Shown here one piece after another: positions 17,151-27,117 of a DNA stretch of 64,000 bases. Under the pieces are notes generated by a model, which was given only the letters and a program-made list of their open reading frames with translations, was not told where the DNA came from and searched no databases. The position numbers and the translations under genes are program-made. Position 1 is the stretch's first letter. The number at the start of each line of letters is the position of its first letter. This stretch comes from Methylobacterium gnaphalii. Lineage in GTDB: Bacteria; Pseudomonadota; Alphaproteobacteria; Rhizobiales; Beijerinckiaceae. The stretch spans positions 1 through 64,000 of the forward strand of contig NZ_BJZV01000005.1 of assembly GCF_007992215.1 (NCBI RefSeq), in the 5' to 3' direction.

Positions 17151-17225
17151 GGGCGCGTAGCTCAGCGGGAGAGCACTTCCTTGACATGGAAGGGGTCACA
17201 GGTTCGATCCCTGTCGCGCCCACCA
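17151..17225 (+). tRNA. tRNA-Val (anticodon GAC)
   Basis: Full cloverleaf of 75 nt: acceptor GGGCGCG pairs with CGCGCCC, the D arm is GCTC/GAGC, the anticodon stem CTTCC/GGAAG encloses loop TTGACAT giving anticodon GAC, and the T arm is ACAGG/CCTGT with loop TTCGATC. The CCA end is encoded. A promoter lies upstream and a strong terminator at 17256-17279 follows, so it is a single-gene unit. Confidence 0.97.
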
Positions 17226-17255
17226 TCCCGCCAAACCGGCGAGCGATGACGGTTC

Positions 17256-17279
17256 AGGGCCCCTCGCGGGGCCCTTTTT
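17256..17279 (+). terminator. terminator of the tRNA-Val unit
   Basis: A 7 bp stem GGGCCCC/GGGGCCC (extendable by an A-T pair) with loop TCGC is followed by five T residues at 17275-17279. It lies 31 bases after the tRNA CCA. Confidence 0.9.
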
Positions 17280-17295
17280 CGTTTGTAATTGGAGT

Positions 17296-18129
17296 TCAGT
17301 CCTCGACCGCCTCGGTCTCGGCGACTTTCACGGCGGCGCCGCGCAACACGTCCTCGGCCGCCGCCTGGGCGAGCAGGTCGTAGCCGCGGTCGGCCATGTG
17401 CAGGCCGTCGGCGGCGAACAGCTCAGTATGAGTGAGCTTCGCCTGGGTGATCCAGCTCCGCATCAGCGACGAGCGGCGGATCACCGGAATCTCGAGATTG
17501 TCGCCGATCTGGCGCACGGCATCGCGGAAGCGATAGGCGCCGGGGGTCGCGTCGAAGCGCGGGCACCATTGCGGCTCCATCAGCACCACGTCGATGCCGG
17601 CCTCGCGGATGCGGCGCACGGCAGCCTCCGTCTCCTCGCGAAAATGGTCAAGCGAGATGCCGCGCAGCGCATCGTTGCTGCCGGTCTGCCAGATCACGAG
17701 GTCGGGATGCTCACCGATCACGTCACGGTCGAGCCGGGCCATCATCTCGTCGACGGCCTCTCCGCCGATGCCGCGATTGAGTACGCTGATGCCGCCGGAC
17801 AGATGGGGCAGGGCGCTCTTCAGCAGCGCCTCGAGACGGGCGGGATAGGCTGCGGCCGGCGTGCTCGCGCCGATGCCCTGCGTCGACGAGGAGCCGAACG
17901 CCACGATGCGCAGCGGCTCGCCCAGGGCGACCTGCTGCGCGACGTGCGGCAGATGGGTGGCACGGGAAGAGTCGCCGTCGAAGACGCCGAGGTCGAAGGC
18001 GTCGGGCAGAAGATCGGCATAGGCGAGAACCGCCGTCGATGACATTGAGAGCCCGACAAGCAGCAGCGCCCCGCGGGCGAGACGCTGCCAGTCTGATCCG
18101 AAAACCTTCGACCCGAGATGACCTGCCAC
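17296..18129 (-). CDS. SGNH/GDSL-family hydrolase, exported
   Basis: 277 residues. An N-terminal hydrophobic stretch (ARGALLLVGLSMSSTAVLA) looks like a signal peptide or anchor, so the protein probably acts in the periplasm. Blocks of the SGNH esterase/lipase superfamily are visible: block I FGSSSTQGIG, a glycine-bearing block II (GIGGEAVDEM), block III GSND, and the C-terminal DGLHM with the catalytic Asp-x-x-His. Block I has Ser-Ser in place of the common Asp-Ser. The substrate (lipid ester, acyl-polysaccharide or other) cannot be told. The start is GTG 18129, preceded by a G-rich stretch. It is convergent with the tRNA unit. Confidence 0.82.
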   Translation of the reverse strand: MAGHLGSKVFGSDWQRLARGALLLVGLSMSSTAVLAYADLLPDAFDLGVFDGDSSRATHLPHVAQQVALGEPLRIVAFGSSSTQGIGASTPAAAYPARLEALLKSALPHLSGGISVLNRGIGGEAVDEMMARLDRDVIGEHPDLVIWQTGSNDALRGISLDHFREETEAAVRRIREAGIDVVLMEPQWCPRFDATPGAYRFRDAVRQIGDNLEIPVIRRSSLMRSWITQAKLTHTELFAADGLHMADRGYDLLAQAAAEDVLRGAAVKVAETEAVED

Positions 18130-18569
18130 GTCCGCCCCCGCCGTCCATCCGGCCCCAGCTTTCCCGGGCGGATGCTAATGCCTCGCGGCGGGCAGGACTG
18201 TTACGGAGCCTCGTGCGTTCTTCCTGCACTGTCTCCGGCGCGGTCTGTCGCCCTCTCGTCTGCGAGACGTGTCCGGCGCGCCGCTCTCTGCTTCGTCGCG
18301 ACTGTCTTTTGTAGAGACGAGGCTTGACGGAAGCTTCACGGATTCGGCCTGTCGGACCGCTTCGAAATACGGGAAACGCCGACAGGGGGCAACAAAAATG
18401 CATTAAGAATAATGCTAGCTAAGCAGATATACGCAAAATAATTTCGGAACGCCTGTCGAAGGCGACCGTGTGCACGGCGCGATCGCTCGGTCCGGAGGCT
18501 TCGGATCGGGTGCGGCGATCAACGGGCTAAGATCCAAGAGCCGCCTCGCTTGCGCCCACGAAGCGATCC
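18130..18569. other. intergenic region without a recognisable gene
   Basis: 440 bases lie between the start of the SGNH hydrolase and the end of the SURF1 gene. Both neighbours read on the minus strand. A short A+T-rich stretch at about 18390-18445 may hold the hydrolase promoter. No tRNA, terminator or plausible coding frame was found. Confidence 0.5.
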
Positions 18570-19316
18570 TTATTCCGTTTTGCCCCGCCGGCCCCTGAGG
18601 ACCTCGCGGTCGAGATAGGCGAGAGCGCCGATGCTCATCGCCGCCAGGGCGAACCAGGTTAGCGCGTAGACGAGGTGCTCGTTGCGGAACGAGACCACGG
18701 TCAGCCCGCCCACAGGGAGTTGGCCGGCATCGGCACCCGCATCTGCGTCGACAAAATAGGGGGCGACCTCACCGAGGCCCTGCGCCTGCGCAATCGCCGC
18801 GACGTCGCGGGAATACCAGCGTCCGGCCTCGGGATCGTTGGCGCGCAGGAAGCCGCCTCCGGGCTCGCTGGTGCGCAGGAGGCCGGTCAGCGTCACCGTG
18901 CCCTTGGGCTGCTGCCAGGCGGCCGGGTCGCGCCGGTCGGCCGGCACGAAGCCACGATTAACCAGCACGGTGAAGCCGCGCTCGGAGCGAAGCGGGGTCA
19001 GCACCCAGTAGCCGCCGCCCAGTGCCGTCACGGCCTGGACCAGGGTGGAGCGATCGAAGTCGAAACCGCCAGTCAGACGCAGGCGCCGGTAGGCGTCGGT
19101 CTCGGCGCTGATAGCGGGCCAGTCCGCCGGCCCGGGCGCAGGGCCGGGCTCGGCGTGGACCCGCGCCTCGACGCGAGCGATCAGGTCGAGCTTCCAGGCC
19201 CGGCGCTGCATCTGCCAGATCCCAAGGCCGACGAAGGCCGCTACCAGGAGCAGGCCAAGCAGATTGATCGCGACGAGCGCGCCGCGCGATCGGTGCGACG
19301 TGGCCTCGCCGCTCAT
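18570..19316 (-). CDS. SURF1-family oxidase assembly protein
   Basis: 248 residues with the SURF1 layout: one N-terminal transmembrane helix (LLGLLLVAAFVGLGIWQ) followed by QMQRRAWK, a periplasmic domain with GYWVLTPL and LVNRGFVP, and a C-terminal helix preceded by NEHLVYALTWFALA. SURF1 proteins assist heme insertion into subunit I of heme-copper oxidases. The gene lies 7 bases downstream of cyoD and is the last gene of the cyo operon, so its client is presumably this quinol oxidase. Confidence 0.9.
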   Translation of the reverse strand: MSGEATSHRSRGALVAINLLGLLLVAAFVGLGIWQMQRRAWKLDLIARVEARVHAEPGPAPGPADWPAISAETDAYRRLRLTGGFDFDRSTLVQAVTALGGGYWVLTPLRSERGFTVLVNRGFVPADRRDPAAWQQPKGTVTLTGLLRTSEPGGGFLRANDPEAGRWYSRDVAAIAQAQGLGEVAPYFVDADAGADAGQLPVGGLTVVSFRNEHLVYALTWFALAAMSIGALAYLDREVLRGRRGKTE

Positions 19317-19323
19317 GCCGGTC

Positions 19324-19713
19324 TTAGGGCTGATGGTGCAGCATGTCGTGCGGAGACATCGGCATCATGTTCGTATTGAGATGATGCATGACCCAGATGG
19401 AGCCGGTCAGCGTGATGACCACCAGGGTCACGGTGAAGATCAGCGCCAAGATGGTCCAGCCACCCTCCGACTTGGTGTTCATGTGGAGGAAGTAGACCAT
19501 GTGGACGATGATCTGCACCACGGCGAAGGCCAGGATGATGACCGTGGTCCAGACCGGGTTCTTCAGCACATCGCCCATGACGAGCCAGAACGGAATCGCC
19601 GTCAGGATCACCGACAGCACGAAGCCGGTCATGTAGCCCCTGAAGCTGCCATGGGCCCCGCCGTCGTGACCATGCCCGTGGCCGTGGTGATCTGCGTCTT
19701 GGGCAGCGCTCAT
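19324..19713 (-). CDS. cyoD: cytochrome o ubiquinol oxidase subunit IV
   Basis: 129 residues with three predicted membrane helices ([60 protein letters not shown]). This is the small assembly/stability subunit of the bo3-type oxidase. The ATG at 19713 overlaps the cyoC stop (ATGA), which sets the start. The N-terminus is histidine-rich ([14 protein letters not shown]) and the C-terminus is rich in His and Met, more so than expected for the subunit; metal binding is possible but unproven. Confidence 0.95.
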   Translation of the reverse strand: MSAAQDADHHGHGHGHDGGAHGSFRGYMTGFVLSVILTAIPFWLVMGDVLKNPVWTTVIILAFAVVQIIVHMVYFLHMNTKSEGGWTILALIFTVTLVVITLTGSIWVMHHLNTNMMPMSPHDMLHHQP

Positions 19714-20339
19714 CGCACGACTCCCATCAGGTAGACGAAGGTGAACACACCGATCCAGACGACGTCGAGGAAGTGCCAGAACATCGACAGGCACATCAGC
19801 CGACGCTTGTTCTCGGGGATCAGGCCGCGTTGCGCGGTCTGGATCATCAGAACGATCAGCCAGACGATGCCGCAGGTGACGTGCAGGCCGTGGGTGCCGA
19901 CCAGCGCGAAGAAAGACGAAAGGAAAGCACTCCGCTGCGGCGTCGCGCCCTCGTGGATCAGGTGCGAGAACTCGTAGAGCTCAATGCCGATGAAGGCCGC
20001 GCCGAACAGGCCGGTGACGAGCAGCCAGAGCTGCATCGCCTTCAGTCGACCCTTCTCCATCTCCAGCATCGCGAAGCCGTAGGTGATGGAGGAGAACAGC
20101 AGCATCGCGGTGTTGAGCGCGACGAGCTTGAGGTCGAACAGATCGAGCGGGGAGGGGCCGGCCGCGTAGTTGCGGCCGAGCACGGCGTAGGTGGCGAACA
20201 GGACCGTGAAGATGAGGCAATCGCTCATCAGGTAGACCCAGAAGCCGAGCATGGTCGAGGCTTCGTGGGCGTGCTCCTCGGTCTCGTAGAAGACCGGGGC
20301 CTGGGCTCCGGGAGGAGCGGTGTCGGTGTGCATCGTCAT
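19710..20339 (-). CDS. cyoC: cytochrome o ubiquinol oxidase subunit III
   Basis: 209 residues with about five membrane helices, the usual form of the quinol oxidase subunit III. Recognisable segments include [32 protein letters not shown] and [17 protein letters not shown] near the C-terminus. It overlaps cyoD by four bases and lies 5 bases after cyoB. A second in-frame ATG two codons downstream (20333) is an alternative start. Confidence 0.97.
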   Translation of the reverse strand: MTMHTDTAPPGAQAPVFYETEEHAHEASTMLGFWVYLMSDCLIFTVLFATYAVLGRNYAAGPSPLDLFDLKLVALNTAMLLFSSITYGFAMLEMEKGRLKAMQLWLLVTGLFGAAFIGIELYEFSHLIHEGATPQRSAFLSSFFALVGTHGLHVTCGIVWLIVLMIQTAQRGLIPENKRRLMCLSMFWHFLDVVWIGVFTFVYLMGVVR

Positions 20340-20344
20340 CGGAG

Positions 20345-22345
20345 TCAGGCCATGGCCGCGAGTACGGCACTCCGCTCAGCCTCGGTCCGCACGACGGTGT
20401 CGGCCGGGATGTCGAAGTCGCGGTTGTAGTTGAAGGTGTGGATGATCGCGGCGGCGATCATGGCGACGAAGCTCAGGGCCGCCAGCCACCAGATGTACCA
20501 GACCATGCCGAACGAGAAGGCGACGCTGAAGGCAGAGATGATCGCGCCGGTGCCGGTGTTCTTCGGCATGTGGATCGCCTTGAAACCCTCGCGCGGCCGC
20601 TCGTAACCGCGGCGCTTCATGTCGTACCAGGCATCCAGGTCGTGGATGCGCGGCGTGAAGGCGAAGTTGTACTCGGGCGGCGGCGAGGAGGTGGACCATT
20701 CGAGGGTGCGGCCGCCCCAGGGGTCGCCCGTGACGTCGCGCAGCTTCTCGCGGTTGCGGATCGAGACCGTGAACTGCGTGAGCATCGCAGCGATGCCGAT
20801 GGCGATCAGAACCGCTCCGCAGGCCGCCAGCACGAACCAGACCTGGAGCGAGGGATCCTCGAGGTGCTGCTGGCGTCGCGTTACGCCCATCAGGCCGAGC
20901 ACGTAGAGCGGCATGAATGCGACGTAGAAGCCGACTGTCCAGAACCAGAAGGAGACCTTGCCCCAGAACGGGTCGAGCTTGAAGCCGAAGGCCTTGGGCC
21001 ACCAGTAGTTCACGCCCGCGAACATGCCGAACAGCACGCCGCCGATGATCACGTTGTGGAAGTGCGCGATCAGGAACAGCGAGTTGTGGAGCACGAAATC
21101 GGCCGGGGGCACGGCGAGCAGCACGCCGGTCATGCCGCCGATCACGAAGGTGACCATGAAGCTCACGGTCCACAGCATCGGCACCTCGAACCGGATGCGG
21201 CCGCGGAACATCGTGAACAGCCAGTTGAAGATCTTCGCGCCCGTCGGGATCGAGATGATCATCGTCGTGATGCCGAAGAACGAGTTCACGGAGGCGCCTG
21301 AGCCCATCGTGAAGAAGTGGTGCAGCCACACGAGGTAGGAGAGGATGGTGATGACCACCGTGGCGTAGACCATCGACACGTAGCCGAAGAGCCGCTTGCC
21401 GCAGAAGGTCGAGGTCACCTCCGAGAAGATGCCGAAAGCCGGCAGGATCAGGATGTAGACCTCCGGGTGACCCCAGATCCAGATGAGGTTGAAGTACATC
21501 ATCGGGTTGCCGCCGAGGTCGTTCGTGAAGAAGTGCGTGCCGACGTAGCGGTCGAGGGTCAGCAGCGCGAGAACGGCGGAGAGGATCGGGAATGCGGCTA
21601 CGATCAGCGCGTTCGTGCAGAGCGAGGTCCACACGAAGATCGGCAGCTTCATCATGGTCATTCCCGGCGCCCGCATCTTCACGATGGTGGCGACGAGGTT
21701 GATCCCTGAGAGCGTCGTCCCGATGCCCGCGATCTGCAGGCCCCAGATATAGTAATCGACACCCACCCCCGGACTCATGTCAGCCCCCGAGAGCGGCGGA
21801 TAGGCGAGCCAGGTGGCGCGCGAGAACTCGCCGACGAAGAGGGAGATCATCACCGTGATCGCGCCCGACACCGTCATCCAGAACGAGAAGTTGTTCAGGA
21901 AGGGGAAGGCGACGTCGCGCGCACCGATCTGCAGCGGCACGACGTAGTTCATCATGCCGGTGACGAAGGGCATCGCTACGAAGAAGATCATGATCACGCC
22001 GTGGGCGGTGAAGATCTGGTCGTAGTGGTGCGGCGGCAGGAAGCCCTGGTTCTCGCCGAAGGAGATCGCCTGCTGCGAACGCATCAGGAGGGCGTCGGCG
22101 AAACCACGCAGCAGCATGACGATCGCCAGGATGATGTACATGATGCCGATCTTCTTGTGATCGACACTCGTCACCCAGTCGCGCCAGAGCGGACCCCAGA
22201 AGCGGTAATAGGTGATGACCCCGAGCACGGCGAGGCCGACCACGGCGACGCCCGCGAACGTCACCTGCAGAATCGGCTCGTGGTACGGGATGTCGTCGAG
22301 GCGCAGGCGCCCGAAGACAAGGTTCATGAGATCCGTGTCAGCCAT
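20345..22345 (-). CDS. cyoB: cytochrome o ubiquinol oxidase subunit I
   Basis: 666 residues, close to the length of E. coli CyoB. This is the catalytic heme-copper subunit, carrying the low-spin heme and heme-Cu(B) site and pumping protons. Seen: [15 protein letters not shown] with a heme-ligand histidine, [15 protein letters not shown] with the Cu(B) histidine cross-linked to tyrosine, the HH pair in LHHFFTMG, and HFHNVIIGG. The proximal N-terminal extension and the motif RSQQAI are typical of quinol rather than cytochrome c oxidases. Confidence 0.98.
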   Translation of the reverse strand: MADTDLMNLVFGRLRLDDIPYHEPILQVTFAGVAVVGLAVLGVITYYRFWGPLWRDWVTSVDHKKIGIMYIILAIVMLLRGFADALLMRSQQAISFGENQGFLPPHHYDQIFTAHGVIMIFFVAMPFVTGMMNYVVPLQIGARDVAFPFLNNFSFWMTVSGAITVMISLFVGEFSRATWLAYPPLSGADMSPGVGVDYYIWGLQIAGIGTTLSGINLVATIVKMRAPGMTMMKLPIFVWTSLCTNALIVAAFPILSAVLALLTLDRYVGTHFFTNDLGGNPMMYFNLIWIWGHPEVYILILPAFGIFSEVTSTFCGKRLFGYVSMVYATVVITILSYLVWLHHFFTMGSGASVNSFFGITTMIISIPTGAKIFNWLFTMFRGRIRFEVPMLWTVSFMVTFVIGGMTGVLLAVPPADFVLHNSLFLIAHFHNVIIGGVLFGMFAGVNYWWPKAFGFKLDPFWGKVSFWFWTVGFYVAFMPLYVLGLMGVTRRQQHLEDPSLQVWFVLAACGAVLIAIGIAAMLTQFTVSIRNREKLRDVTGDPWGGRTLEWSTSSPPPEYNFAFTPRIHDLDAWYDMKRRGYERPREGFKAIHMPKNTGTGAIISAFSVAFSFGMVWYIWWLAALSFVAMIAAAIIHTFNYNRDFDIPADTVVRTEAERSAVLAAMA

Positions 22346-22382
22346 GGGATCGTCTCGATACGGTGCCGGCTTAACGCCTGGC

Positions 22383-23570
22383 TCAGTGGTGATGACGCTG
22401 CGCCGGAGCAGCCTTGTCCTGGTTCATGTCCGGACCCGATCGGCTCGGGTCGGGCTTGCCGTCCTTGGCGTCCTCGCTGCGCGGAGCGCGGCCGGCGGCG
22501 GGCACAGTCGCCCCCGGTGCTTCCTCGCCCTGGAGAATGCGCCGGTTGTCGTACTGCAGGCGCTCGCGGTTCTCCGCGCTGTCCTTGCCGGCACCGCCCG
22601 CGGCATCGATCCGCATCATCTCGTTCATGCACATCTTGCCGGGCTGCGCACAAAGATTGACGATCGCGGTGAAGAGGCCGCTTTCGTAGGATTTGTAGTA
22701 GCGGGGAGCGACAGCTTCGCTAGGCTTCTCGAGTTCGAGATAGGCATCGCGGCCGAGTTCCGCACCCTCCTGCTTCACCTTGTCGACCCACTTGTCGAAG
22801 CCGTCATTCGACAGACCGTGGAACTTGAAGGTCATCCGCGAGAAGCCGCTGCCGCTGTACTGCGAGGCGAGCCCGTCATAGACGCCCTCCTTGTTGATTA
22901 CGGCGTGCAGCTTCGTCTCCATGCCCGGCATCGCGTAGATCATGCCGGCGAGCGCAGGGACGTAGAAGGCGTTCATCACGGAGGTGGCCGTAAGCTTGAA
23001 GCTCAAGGGCCGGTCGACCGGCGCGGCCAGCTCGTTCACGGTGGCGATGCCGAGTTCGGGATAGAAGAACAGCCACTTCCAATCGAGCGCCACAGCCTCG
23101 ACCTCCAGCGGCTTGACGTCGGCCGGGATCGGACGGTTCGGCGCGAGGCGCCCGAGCGGCCGGAATGGGTCGAGCGTGTGGGTGCTGATCCAGGTGAGCG
23201 CGCCGAGCGCAATGACGATCAGAAGCGGCGCCGTCCAGATCACCACTTCGAGCTGTGTCGAGTGGTGCCATTCGGGATCGTAGGTCGCGTTCTCGTTGGA
23301 GGCCCGGTAGCGCCAGGCGAACCAGAGCGTCAGCCCGATCACTGGCAGGATGATGAGCAGCATCAGCCCGGTGGAGGCCAGGACGAGGTTGCGCTGCTGC
23401 ACGGCCACGTCGCCCGCAGGGTTCATGACCACCAGGTTGCAGCCCGAGAGCAGCACGAAGAGCGGCGGCAGCGCGAGCGCCTGGAGGAGCCGGCGGGCCG
23501 ACGCCGCCGGCCCACGGCGATGCCGGGCGGGGGAGGGGCTTGGCAGTGTATTCGGGGCAGGGGTGGCCAC
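22383..23570 (-). CDS. cyoA: cytochrome o ubiquinol oxidase subunit II
   Basis: 395 residues. An export signal ends in a lipobox (LLSGC, Cys44), so it is probably a lipoprotein. Two membrane helices follow, then the periplasmic cupredoxin-like domain ([20 protein letters not shown]). The Cu(A)-binding cysteine pair of cytochrome c oxidases is absent, as expected for quinol oxidases. A low-complexity C-terminal tail of about 60 residues ends in HHH. The start is GTG 23570, without an obvious ribosome site, so the exact N-terminus is uncertain. Confidence 0.95.
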   Translation of the reverse strand: MATPAPNTLPSPSPARHRRGPAASARRLLQALALPPLFVLLSGCNLVVMNPAGDVAVQQRNLVLASTGLMLLIILPVIGLTLWFAWRYRASNENATYDPEWHHSTQLEVVIWTAPLLIVIALGALTWISTHTLDPFRPLGRLAPNRPIPADVKPLEVEAVALDWKWLFFYPELGIATVNELAAPVDRPLSFKLTATSVMNAFYVPALAGMIYAMPGMETKLHAVINKEGVYDGLASQYSGSGFSRMTFKFHGLSNDGFDKWVDKVKQEGAELGRDAYLELEKPSEAVAPRYYKSYESGLFTAIVNLCAQPGKMCMNEMMRIDAAGGAGKDSAENRERLQYDNRRILQGEEAPGATVPAAGRAPRSEDAKDGKPDPSRSGPDMNQDKAAPAQRHHH

Positions 23571-23664
23571 GCGACGTCAGACCCATTCTCAGCCGCTTGC
23601 CGCAGCGGCGCTTCCTATCGGCGAAGAGAGCGGCACGAGGGCGCCGCCCGGATGATGCGTGCGC

Positions 23665-25002
23665 TCACATCTGGCGCATCTCGGACCGGTCGAGGAACAA
23701 GGCGAGCAGCGTCGCGGCCGCGCCTGACAGCAGATACAGGCCGACCATGGCGAGCCCGTAACGGCTGGCCAGGAACAGCACGACCAGCGGGGCGAAACCG
23801 GCGCCGAACATCCAGGCGAGATCCGAGGTCAGCGCCGCGCCGGTATAGCGGTAGCGCGAGCCGAGCCGCGACGTGACCGCGCCGGCGGTCTGGCCGTAGG
23901 CGAGACCGAGAAGCATGAAGCCCACGTTCACATAAATGGTCTGGCCAATGGCGCTCTCGCCGAAGATCAGCGGCGCGATGATGCTACCGACCGCGAACAG
24001 GCCAATCAGGCAGGCGCTGAGGATCAGCGTGTTACGCCGGCCGATCTGGTCAGCGATCAGGCCCGAGGCCGCGATGGCGCCAGCGCAGACGATAGCACCC
24101 GAGAACTGCACGATCAGGAACTCGCCCGCCGGCCGGTCCGCGAAAAGCGAGAGCCAGCTGATCGGAAAGATCGTTACGAGGTGGAACAGCGCGAAAGCCG
24201 CGAGTGGCACGAAGGCGCCGATCCAGACGTCGAGGGCATGGCGGCGGATCAGCTCAACGATCGGCACCGGTTCCAGCGAGCGCTGGTCCATCATTGCCTT
24301 GAACTCGTCGGAAGCGACGATGCTGAGACGCGCGAACAGAGCCACTACGTTGATGGTGAAGGCACAGTAGAACGGGAAGCGCCAACCCCAATCCAGGAAG
24401 TCCTCGCTCGACAGGTTCACGAGGAAGAACGCGAACAACAGGCTCGCCACCATGAAGCCGAGCGGCGCGCCGAGCTGCGGGATCATCGCGTACCAGCCGC
24501 GTCGCTCTGGCGGCGCGTTCAGCGCCAGCAGCGAGGCGAGACCGTCCCAGGCGCCGGCCAGTGCCAGCCCCTGCGCGATCCGCAGCCCCGCGAGCAGCCA
24601 GATCGAGGCGTAGCCGATGCTGGCATAGCTCGGCAGGAAGCTGATCGCCGCCGTCGATCCGCCGAGCAGGAATAGGGCGGTCGTGAGCTTCACGCTGCGC
24701 CCGTGCCTGCGGTCGACGGCCATGAAGATCACGGTGCCGATCGGGCGGGCAACGAAGGCCAGCGCGAAGACCGCGAAAGAATACAGCGTCGCGGTGAGCT
24801 GGTCCGGCTCGAAGGAGAAGAACACCTTCGGAAAGACTAGCACCGAGGCAATGCCGAAGACGAAGAAGTCGAAATACTCGGAGGCGCGGCCGATCACGAC
24901 GCCGATGGCGATCTCGCCAGGCGCCACCTTATGGTCAGTATAGGCCTGCTGCGCATCGCGTTCGAGCGCGGCAGAATGGGCCATGGTAGGCTCGATAGAC
25001 AT
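23665..25002 (-). CDS. MFS transporter, metabolite:H+ symporter type
   Basis: 445 residues with about twelve hydrophobic helices. The loop 2-3 region (RPIGTVIFMAVDRRHGRS) has the major facilitator signature form RPxG...DRxGR seen in the sugar/metabolite:H+ symporter group (ShiA/ProP-like). It precedes cyoA by 94 bases on the same strand and may be co-transcribed with the oxidase. The substrate is not evident; an organic acid or a compound linked to respiration is a guess from context. A second ATG at 24984 is an alternative start. Confidence 0.85.
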   Translation of the reverse strand: MSIEPTMAHSAALERDAQQAYTDHKVAPGEIAIGVVIGRASEYFDFFVFGIASVLVFPKVFFSFEPDQLTATLYSFAVFALAFVARPIGTVIFMAVDRRHGRSVKLTTALFLLGGSTAAISFLPSYASIGYASIWLLAGLRIAQGLALAGAWDGLASLLALNAPPERRGWYAMIPQLGAPLGFMVASLLFAFFLVNLSSEDFLDWGWRFPFYCAFTINVVALFARLSIVASDEFKAMMDQRSLEPVPIVELIRRHALDVWIGAFVPLAAFALFHLVTIFPISWLSLFADRPAGEFLIVQFSGAIVCAGAIAASGLIADQIGRRNTLILSACLIGLFAVGSIIAPLIFGESAIGQTIYVNVGFMLLGLAYGQTAGAVTSRLGSRYRYTGAALTSDLAWMFGAGFAPLVVLFLASRYGLAMVGLYLLSGAAATLLALFLDRSEMRQM

Positions 25003-25234
25003 CGCGGGCGACCGGCTTGCTCAGAGGGACGTGCGAACGCACCGCCTCGTGCGGCATTCATATGCCTAGCGCAATGGGCCATATTGGCAAACAGGGCATG
25101 TGTTCGCTGCAGTGCAACCGCGACGATCTGCGGCGGCATGCTCAGCTTGCAGAGGTAACGGCCGGATGGGGGACCGGGACGGGCAGCGGCCCGGCTCACC
25201 CATCTCCAGCCGCCGTGCGACCGTTTCTCGCGGC

Positions 25235-27064
25235 TCAGGCCGGGCGCGGATGCGGCTTCTTCGGCATGTAGAGGTCGGTGATCGTGCCCTCGAAGGCCTC
25301 GGCCGCCATGCCCACGGTCTCCGACAGGGTCGGGTGCGGGTGGATGGTGAGCCCAATATCCTCGGCATCTGCCCCCATCTCGATGGCGAGCGCGGCCTCG
25401 GCGATCAAATCGCCTGCCGAGGGGCCGACGATGCCGCAGCCGACGATCCGGTCGGTCGCCTCGTCGAACAACACCTTGGTGATGCCCTCGTCGCGTCCGA
25501 GCGACAATGACCGTCCCGAGGCCGCCCAGGGGAACACGCCCTTGCCGACCTTGATGCCCTTGGCCTTGGCCTCGTTCTCGGTGAGGCCGACCCAGGCCAC
25601 CTCCGGATCGGTATAGGCCACCGAGGGGATCACCTTCGCGTCGAAGAATCTGTTCTTGCCGGACGCCGTCTCGGCGGCGACCTTACCCTCATGCACCGCC
25701 TTGTGGGCGAGCATCGGCTGGCCGACTACGTCGCCGATGGCGAAGATATGCGGCGCGTTGGTGCGCATCTGCTTGTCGACGGGAATGAAACCGCGCTCGT
25801 CCACGGCGACGCCGGCCTTGTCCGCGGCGATGAGCTTACCGTTCGGCCGGCGGCCGACAGCGACGAGGATCTTGTCGAAGGTGTCGGTCGGCGGGGCCGA
25901 GCCGCCCTCGAACGTCACCTTGAGGCCCTCGGGCCTCGCCTCGACATTGGTGACCTTAGCCTTGAGGTGGATCGCCTCGTATTGCTTGCCGATGCGCTTG
26001 GCGAGCGGCGTGACGATGTCCTTGTCGGCGCCCGGGATGATCTGGTCCATCAGCTCGACGATCGTCACCCGCGAGCCGAGCGCGTGATACACGGTCGCCA
26101 TCTCCAGCCCGATGATGCCACCGCCGATGACGAGCAGGCGCTTCGGGATGCCGTCGAGTTCGAGCGCGCCGGTCGAATCGATCACCCGCGAGTCGTCATG
26201 CGGGATGAAGGGCATCTGGATCGGTTCGGAGCCGGCGGCGATGATCGCCTGGTCGAAGCCGATGACTGTCTTGGCACCCTCGTGCTCGACCTCGATCTGG
26301 TGCGGGCTGACGAAGCGGCCAGTGCCGGTCACCACCGTGACCTTGCGCTGCTTGGCCAGTCCCCCGAGGCCACCGGTCAGGCGCTTGACCACGCCGTCCT
26401 TCCATTCGCGCAGCTTGTCGATGTCGATCTGCGGCGCGGTGAAGCTGATGCCGTGGGCGGCCATGGCATGAGTTTCGTCGATGACCTTGGCCGCGTGCAG
26501 CAGCGCCTTCGACGGGATGCAGCCGACATTGAGGCAGACACCGCCGAGTTGGGGCCAGCGCTCCACGAGCACCACCTTCTTGCCGAGATCGGCCGCGCGG
26601 AAAGCCGCCGTGTAGCCGCCGGGACCGGCACCGAGCACCAGCACCTCGGCACGCATGTCCTCGCCGGCGACCGGCGCGGCGGCCTGCGGAGCGGGCGCCG
26701 CGGGAGCAGCACCGTTGGTGGCACCGGCAGCGGAGGAGCCGTAGCCGGCCTGACCCTCGCCCGCGCCGTGTCCGGCGGCGACGGGAGTCGCGGGAGCGGC
26801 AACCTCCGGCTTTGCTGCGCCGGCCCCCGCGGTCTCGGCCATCACCAGGATCAGGTCGCCCTCGGTGACCGTGTCGCCCGGCTTGACCTTCACCTCGGCC
26901 ACCGTCCCAGCAACCGGGGAGGGGATGTCCATGGTGGCCTTGTCGGATTCGAGAACGATCAGCACGTCGTCGACCGAGATTTGGTCGCCCGCGCTGACGC
27001 TTACCTCGATGATCGGCACGTTCTTGAAGTCGCCGATGTCGGGGAGTTTGACCTCGTTGCTCAT
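25235..27064 (-). CDS. lpdA: dihydrolipoamide dehydrogenase (E3) with N-terminal lipoyl domain
   Basis: 609 residues, about 130 longer than a plain E3. Residues 1-80 form a lipoyl domain with the modified lysine in ESDKATMD (Lys42). An Ala/Pro/Gly linker (~80-135) follows, then the FAD enzyme: VLGAGPGGYTAA, the redox disulfide GGVCLNVGCIPSK, the NAD motif VIGGGIIGLEMA, and the catalytic base HPHPTLSE. It reoxidises dihydrolipoyl groups of the pyruvate dehydrogenase complex. It is last in aceE-aceF-lpdA, 53 bases after aceF. The start has GAGG four bases upstream. Lipoyl-bearing E3 is known from Neisseria- and Ralstonia-type complexes. Confidence 0.97.
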   Translation of the reverse strand: MSNEVKLPDIGDFKNVPIIEVSVSAGDQISVDDVLIVLESDKATMDIPSPVAGTVAEVKVKPGDTVTEGDLILVMAETAGAGAAKPEVAAPATPVAAGHGAGEGQAGYGSSAAGATNGAAPAAPAPQAAAPVAGEDMRAEVLVLGAGPGGYTAAFRAADLGKKVVLVERWPQLGGVCLNVGCIPSKALLHAAKVIDETHAMAAHGISFTAPQIDIDKLREWKDGVVKRLTGGLGGLAKQRKVTVVTGTGRFVSPHQIEVEHEGAKTVIGFDQAIIAAGSEPIQMPFIPHDDSRVIDSTGALELDGIPKRLLVIGGGIIGLEMATVYHALGSRVTIVELMDQIIPGADKDIVTPLAKRIGKQYEAIHLKAKVTNVEARPEGLKVTFEGGSAPPTDTFDKILVAVGRRPNGKLIAADKAGVAVDERGFIPVDKQMRTNAPHIFAIGDVVGQPMLAHKAVHEGKVAAETASGKNRFFDAKVIPSVAYTDPEVAWVGLTENEAKAKGIKVGKGVFPWAASGRSLSLGRDEGITKVLFDEATDRIVGCGIVGPSAGDLIAEAALAIEMGADAEDIGLTIHPHPTLSETVGMAAEAFEGTITDLYMPKKPHPRPA

Positions 27065-27117
27065 TGCCTCACCTCACGCCTTGTCAGCCATATCCGTGGA
27101 ATCGCGCGATCGCCCCG

